Assembly: GCF_021310995.1 (NCBI RefSeq)
Contig: NZ_CP054150.1
Span: 2,418,001 to 2,482,000, forward strand
DNA length: 64,000 bases
From: Agrobacterium vaccinii
GTDB lineage: Bacteria; Pseudomonadota; Alphaproteobacteria; Rhizobiales; Rhizobiaceae
Direction: 5' to 3'
Part shown: in pieces, positions 60,002-64,000 of the stretch
Layout of the letters: each line of letters begins with the position of its first letter
Position numbering within the stretch: the stretch's first letter is position 1
Translations under genes and position numbers: made by a program
Notes under the pieces: model-generated
Told to the model about the DNA's origin: nothing
Databases searched by the model: none
Seen by the model: the letters and a program-made list of their open reading frames with translations, nothing else

Positions 60002-60185
60002 AGAGGTCAGTGGGTGTGGCTCACCCCCCTCTGTCCTGCCGGACATCTCCCCCTCAAGGGGGGAGATCGATATGCTGCGACGTTGCGGCTATCTTCAGCG
60101 TCGATCGTTTTAGCGAAGGTCTCTCGCCTTGCCGATCTCCCCCCTTGAGGGGGAGATGTCCGGCGAGCCACACCCACTGACCTCT
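60002..60185. repeat. Long palindromic intergenic element
   Basis: 184 bp with perfect 21-bp outer arms (60002-60022 and 60165-60185, starting AGAGGTCAGTGGGTGTGG) and perfect 29-bp inner arms (60041-60069 and 60133-60161, GGACATCTCCCCCTCAAGGG-type). The left side has an extra 18-bp segment (60023-60040). The 63-bp centre is unpaired. It is related to the repeat at 53306-53448. The remaining gene-free sequence up to 60372 should contain the hemH promoter; I see no iron-responsive motif. Confidence 0.78.
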
Positions 60186-60372
60186 ACCGCATCACTGTTC
60201 AGAACTCAGATGGCTACACTTATATCCATATATCACTCAGTCCTCACCACGCGTTGAAATGCCGCGCAGGTTCTATCAAAAATCAATTCAGATTGGCGGA
60301 TCAATGCTCTACAACATGATCCAACACGATGGTCCTGGCGTATGTCTGGCCAAACAATGTAGGTTCAGGACG

Positions 60373-61422
60373 ATGATCGAAGATAACTCCACGCTTCAAA
60401 CCGCTCATTTCCCGGCAGATCACCCGAAGGTCGCCTTCGGCAAGGTCGGCGTTCTCCTTGTCAATCTCGGCACACCCGATGGCACCGACTACAAATCGAT
60501 GCGCCGTTATCTGGCGGAGTTTTTGAGCGACAAGCGCGTTATCGAGTGGTCGCGGCTGTTCTGGTACCCCATTCTCTACGGCATCGTGCTCAACAAGCGC
60601 CCGCAGAAAGTGGGCAAGGCCTATGAGGAAATCTGGAACCACGATCTGAACGAGAGCTACCTGCGCACCTACACCCGCAACCAGGGCGAGGCGCTTGGAA
60701 AGATGCTGACAGACCTGCCCAATGTGGTGGTCGATTGGGGCATGCGTTATGGCAACCCGAGCATTGCCGAACGCATGGACGCGCTGAAGGCGCAAGGCTG
60801 TGAAAAAATCCTGCTGTTTCCGCTCTATCCGCAATTTGCGGCGGCAACGACGGCCACCGTCAACGACAAGGCCTTCGAATATCTGATGAAGCAGCGCTGG
60901 CAACCTGCGCTGCGCACCGTGCCGCCCTACCACGATGACGAAACCTATATCGATGCGCTCGCCAACTCCGTCAAAGCGCATCTGGCGACGCTGGATTGGG
61001 AGCCTGAAAAAATCCTCGCCTCCTTCCACGGCATTCCGCAGTCCTACTTCAAAAAGGGCGACCCCTATCATTGCCAGTGCATGAAGACGGGTCGCCTGCT
61101 GCGCGAAAAACTGGGATTGGATAAGGACCGCTTCATGATCACCTTCCAGTCCCGTTTCGGGCCGGAAGAATGGTTGCAGCCCTACACTGACAAGACGGTG
61201 GAGAAGCTTGCCAAGGAAGGCGTCAAGCGCATTGCGGTCATGAATCCGGGTTTCGTGTCCGACTGTCTGGAGACGCTGGAAGAAATCGCGGGCGAAGCTG
61301 GCGAAATCTTTCACCACAACGGTGGCGAGAAGTTTTCACATATCCCTTGCCTGAACGACAGTTCAGAGGGTATGCGGGTTCTCGAAAAGGTTGTACGCAG
61401 GGAGTTGCAGGGCTGGGTGTAA
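60373..61422 (+). CDS. hemH: Ferrochelatase
   Basis: Inserts Fe2+ into protoporphyrin IX, the last step of heme synthesis. The protein has 349 residues. GVLLVNLGTPDGTDYKSMRR at the N-terminus, LFPLYPQFAAATTATVND and SFHGIPQSYFKKGDPYHCQC (active-site His) are diagnostic; ITFQSRFGPEEWLQPYTD follows. ATG 60373 (MIEDNSTLQ) is chosen; the frame is open to 60259 without homology. It is single-gene by spacing, with the SPFH gene 43 bp downstream possibly co-transcribed. Confidence 0.95.
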   Translation: MIEDNSTLQTAHFPADHPKVAFGKVGVLLVNLGTPDGTDYKSMRRYLAEFLSDKRVIEWSRLFWYPILYGIVLNKRPQKVGKAYEEIWNHDLNESYLRTYTRNQGEALGKMLTDLPNVVVDWGMRYGNPSIAERMDALKAQGCEKILLFPLYPQFAAATTATVNDKAFEYLMKQRWQPALRTVPPYHDDETYIDALANSVKAHLATLDWEPEKILASFHGIPQSYFKKGDPYHCQCMKTGRLLREKLGLDKDRFMITFQSRFGPEEWLQPYTDKTVEKLAKEGVKRIAVMNPGFVSDCLETLEEIAGEAGEIFHHNGGEKFSHIPCLNDSSEGMRVLEKVVRRELQGWV

Positions 61423-61465
61423 ACGCAGCCGACATAAGACCTAGCAGCATATGAGGGAGATGGGG

Positions 61466-62530
61466 ATGTTTGATCTGGGTGGTTTCGATATTGTCGTGAT
61501 CGTCGTCGTGGGGCTCGTCATTCTGACGCTGTTTGCCGGCATCAAGACGGTGCCGCAGGGCTATCGCTACACGGTGGAACGCTTCGGGCGCTACACGCGC
61601 ACCCTCGAACCTGGCCTCAATATCATCGTTCCGTTCATCGAAAGCATCGGAACGCGCATGAATGTCATGGAGCAGGTGCTGGATATTTCACGCCAGGAAG
61701 TTATCACGCGTGACAACGCCAGCGTCACCGCAGATGCCGTTGCCTTCTATCAGGTGCTGAACGCGGCGCAGGCCGCCTATCAGATTTCCAATCTGGAAAA
61801 TGCCATCCAGAACCTGACCATGACCAACATCCGTTCGGTCATGGGCTCGATGGATCTTGACGAGCTTCTCTCCAACCGTGACGCCATCAATGAACGCCTC
61901 CTGCGTGTTGTCGATGAAGCCGTTGGGCCATGGGGCATCAAGGTCACGCGCATCGAAATCAAGGACATCGCGCCGCCAAAGGATCTCGTGGAATCCATGG
62001 GCCGCCAGATGAAGGCGGAACGTGAAAAGCGCGCACAGGTTCTGGAAGCGGAGGGGTCGCGCGCTGCGCAGATCCTGCGCGCCGAAGGGGCCAAGCAATC
62101 CGCCATCCTCGAGGCCGAGGGCCAGCGCGAAGCCGCCTTCCGCGATGCTGAAGCGCGCGAACGTCTGGCCGAAGCGGAGGCCAACGCCACCCGCATGGTC
62201 TCGGAAGCCATCGCCGCAGGTGATATCCACGCCATCAACTACTTCATCGCCCAGAAATACACCGAAGCCATGGCGGCCATCGGTACCGCGAAGAATTCCA
62301 AGATCGTGCTGATGCCGATGGAAGCTTCTTCGCTGATCGGCTCGCTCGGCGGTATCGGCGCCATTGCCAAGGAAGTGTTCGGTCGCGGAAGCGATGCGCC
62401 GTCCGCACCCGAAACCCCTGCCCCGACACGCCAGCGCAGCTCCGTTCCGCCGTCCTCCAGCCGCCCATCGGCCCAGACCATCAATGTGACCATCCCCAAC
62501 AACCCGTTCGGCCCGTCATCGGAGAGATGA
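61466..62530 (+). CDS. SPFH/stomatin-like membrane protease regulator (QmcA type)
   Basis: A 354-residue protein: one N-terminal helix (about 5-25, [17 protein letters not shown]), SPFH domain (about 27-190; [40 protein letters not shown]) and a coiled coil rich in AEA repeats (about 190-260). The C-terminal 60 residues are Pro/Ser-rich. Such proteins form ring-like oligomers in the inner membrane. ATG 61466 is preferred: AGGGAG lies 6-7 bp upstream. ATGs at 61451 and 61460 do not have this. An NfeD gene follows by 1 bp, the usual pair. Confidence 0.92.
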   Translation: MFDLGGFDIVVIVVVGLVILTLFAGIKTVPQGYRYTVERFGRYTRTLEPGLNIIVPFIESIGTRMNVMEQVLDISRQEVITRDNASVTADAVAFYQVLNAAQAAYQISNLENAIQNLTMTNIRSVMGSMDLDELLSNRDAINERLLRVVDEAVGPWGIKVTRIEIKDIAPPKDLVESMGRQMKAEREKRAQVLEAEGSRAAQILRAEGAKQSAILEAEGQREAAFRDAEARERLAEAEANATRMVSEAIAAGDIHAINYFIAQKYTEAMAAIGTAKNSKIVLMPMEASSLIGSLGGIGAIAKEVFGRGSDAPSAPETPAPTRQRSSVPPSSSRPSAQTINVTIPNNPFGPSSER

Positions 62531-62531
62531 G

Positions 62532-62996
62532 ATGATCGCGAGACTCGTCACCGATCTCGGCCCGTGGAGCTGGTGGATACTGGCGGCCCTGCTGCTGGCC
62601 GCAGAATTGCTGGCACCCGGCGTGTTCCTAATCTGGATCGGTGCCGCCGCCCTCGTCATCGGCGCCATCTCGCTGGCGCTGTGGGACACTGCCATCTGGA
62701 GTTGGCAGCTGCAATTGTTGCTATTTGCCGTCCTGTCGATCGCATTCGCGCTTCTTGGCCGCCGATATTACGGCAGAGACCACGCCAAAACCGACGAGCC
62801 CTTCCTCAACCAGCGCGAAGCCAGCCTCATCGGCCGCACAGCCACCTTGCATGAGCCGATTGCGGAAGGCCGTGGTCGTATCAAGCTGGATGACACATGG
62901 TGGCCCGTACAGGGCGAGGACGCACCTGCCGGTGCCCGAGTCCGCATCGCATCCGCCCACGGGCGCACGCTCACCGTGGAGCAGGTTCCGAACTGA
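62532..62996 (+). CDS. NfeD-like membrane protein
   Basis: A 154-residue protein with two or three N-terminal membrane helices (WSWWILAALLLAAELLAPGV; AALVIGAISLAL; LLLFAVLSIAFALLG) and a C-terminal OB-fold (about 85-150, LIGRTATLHEPIAEGRGRIK; WPVQGEDAPAGARVRI). NfeD proteins partner with SPFH proteins in membrane quality control. It is the second gene of the pair; no protease Ser/Lys is present, so it is the short non-catalytic form. Confidence 0.9.
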   Translation: MIARLVTDLGPWSWWILAALLLAAELLAPGVFLIWIGAAALVIGAISLALWDTAIWSWQLQLLLFAVLSIAFALLGRRYYGRDHAKTDEPFLNQREASLIGRTATLHEPIAEGRGRIKLDDTWWPVQGEDAPAGARVRIASAHGRTLTVEQVPN

Positions 62997-63194
62997 CAAG
63001 CTGCGGGTTTCACGCACACCTCGTGAGCGCTCGGTTCGCCCTTTGGCTGATTCGAGTCTCATCATCTGAGCGCTATGCTGCACTGCACCATGCAACTGGT
63101 GCATCTCTTATCTTCCTGAAAATCAATTCTGAATTCGATAGCGATGCTGTAGGCATGCTGTCCATTGTCAGATGGATAAAAAGGTTTTCAAGAC

Positions 63195-63578
63195 ATGGAT
63201 TTGCAGCCACCCGCAGATATGGAACTGACCCTACGTACCCTCGCCATGCCCGCCGACGCCAACCCGGCAGGCGATATTTTCGGCGGATGGGTCATGTCAC
63301 AGATGGACTTGGCCGCCTTCGTGCGCGCCAATGATGTGGCAGGCGGTCGCACGGTCACGGTGGCCGTCAACGAAATCGTCTTCAAGAAACCGGTCAAGAT
63401 CGGCGACACGCTCTGCGTCTACACCCGCATCGAAAAAGTAGGCCGCACGTCCATCACCCTCAAAATAGAAGCCTGGACCCGCCGCCACTCGCAACAATCC
63501 CGCGACAAGGTCACGGAAGCGGTGTTCATCATGGTGGCCGTGGATGACGAGGGCAACCCGAGGGCGGTCGGTGGCTAA
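63195..63578 (+). CDS. Acyl-CoA thioesterase (YciA-like hotdog)
   Basis: A 127-residue hotdog-fold thioesterase that splits acyl-CoA to free acid and CoA. The signature ADANPAGDIFGGWVMSQMDLAA (catalytic Asp region) and VNEIVFKKPVKIGDTLCVYT are the YciA pattern. ATG 63195. It has about 200 bp of non-coding sequence upstream and stands alone. Confidence 0.92.
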   Translation: MDLQPPADMELTLRTLAMPADANPAGDIFGGWVMSQMDLAAFVRANDVAGGRTVTVAVNEIVFKKPVKIGDTLCVYTRIEKVGRTSITLKIEAWTRRHSQQSRDKVTEAVFIMVAVDDEGNPRAVGG

Positions 63579-63652
63579 CCCACCACTCAGCTAGAAGCGC
63601 TCTTTAATGGCGTTGCTGAGTGTCGTTGCAACAAACGCAAAATCGGATTTGC

Positions 63653-64000
63653 TTAGAACTTCACGCCCAGACCAACCCGCACAGCGTTCTGATCGATATC
63701 ACCGTTGAGCAAAGGGCCTAACGCGCCGTAATCGTAGTTTTTGTCGCCGAAGTCAGTATAGCGGTATTCAACGCGGCCGAAAATCATGTCGGTGAACGCG
63801 TAATCAACACCAGCACCGACCGTGTAGCCGTTAAAGGTCTCTTTGTTCTTTGGAAATCCCGGCGTCACAAGATAGCCGCGTCCGACAGCCCAGCCAGCGG
63901 TGCCGTAAACGAGAGCCCGGTCGAATGCGTAACCCGCGCGGGCCCGAACAGAGCCCTGCCAGTCCAAGCCGTATTCGAACCGGTCAGGCGCAAGTATTGT
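63653..64000 (-). CDS. Outer-membrane beta-barrel protein (Omp25/RopB-like), 5'-truncated
   Basis: The last 115 codons of an outer-membrane protein whose start lies beyond the window. It has the alternating strands of the Omp25/OmpA-like porin family: GSVRARAGYAFDRALVYGTA, ETFNGYTVGAGVDYAFTDMI and FGRVEYRYTDFGDKNYDYG, closing with VRVGLGVKF whose terminal Phe is the usual barrel-assembly signal. The frame stays open to base 64000. Surface-exposed outer-membrane role inferred by family. Confidence 0.88.
   Translation of the reverse strand, partial: TILAPDRFEYGLDWQGSVRARAGYAFDRALVYGTAGWAVGRGYLVTPGFPKNKETFNGYTVGAGVDYAFTDMIFGRVEYRYTDFGDKNYDYGALGPLLNGDIDQNAVRVGLGVKF

Noticed and set aside
60186..60372. 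Search for an iron-responsive (Irr or RirA) site before hemH
   Set aside because: No convincing ICE or iron-box palindrome is visible in this interval.

Overview
The window comes from the genome of an alphaproteobacterium of the Rhizobiaceae, most likely Agrobacterium or a close Rhizobium relative. The signs are family-specific proteins (RcdA/DUF1465, GapR/DUF2312, DUF1192, DUF1244, DUF1036, an Omp10-type lipoprotein, Cys-free 41-residue L36, homospermidine synthase), a rhizobial heat-shock promoter with a ROSE-type RNA thermometer, TTAA-N7-TTAA CtrA boxes, and palindromic intergenic mosaic repeats. It reads as chromosome or chromid backbone: dense, mostly housekeeping genes, with a few inserted accessory pieces. 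I found no rRNA, tRNA, CRISPR array or prophage.

Layout. 0-8 kb: end of a K+/H+ antiporter, pgk, a HigBA-like toxin-antitoxin pair, class I fba with a 27-bp operator-like palindrome, an FAD dehydrogenase, an MsbA-like ABC exporter and rpmE. 8-17 kb: rcdA with CtrA boxes and a candidate small RNA, an MFS carrier, a MotA-like/OmpA-like proton-motor pair, an inositol-monophosphatase-family enzyme, a Sel1-repeat protein, a ThiE-like protein and TauE/SafE. 17-27 kb: two divergent YdcH-type proteins, purEK, rpmJ, arabinose-5-phosphate isomerase, a beta-barrel protein, galU, a lytic transglycosylase, a DUF459 protein and a GNAT enzyme. 27-37 kb: a broken small gene, then gltB and gltD with a complete vapBC module wedged between them, and a threonine aldolase. 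37-47 kb: a LysR regulator/BASS transporter pair, hsp20 with thermometer and RpoH promoter, a second candidate small RNA, gapR, pyk, and a 735-residue protein built entirely from octapeptide repeats. 47-64 kb: a DUF882 peptidase-like protein, an NtrC-type regulator, pepF, an ADC-lyase-like enzyme, an IS110-family insertion next to a palindromic repeat, a diguanylate cyclase, homospermidine synthase, a 5'-nucleotidase with LysM, hemH, an SPFH/NfeD pair, a thioesterase and a truncated outer-membrane protein.

Functional themes. Central carbon (pgk, fba, pyk, galU) and nitrogen metabolism (gltBD, the NtrC-type regulator) sit beside cell-cycle control (rcdA, gapR, CtrA boxes) and envelope maintenance (transglycosylase, DUF882, MotA/OmpA pair, Omp10, SPFH/NfeD). 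Two toxin-antitoxin modules both interrupt housekeeping neighbourhoods (pgk/fba and gltB/gltD).

Most worth following up: the octapeptide-repeat protein (91 consecutive octads in 136-residue super-repeats), the CtrA-box-linked small RNA candidate upstream of rcdA, vapBC inside gltBD, and the IS110 copy that appears to have landed at the end of a palindromic repeat. Start codons were chosen from Shine-Dalgarno spacing and family length. All function calls are by recognition of motifs and families, with no database search.
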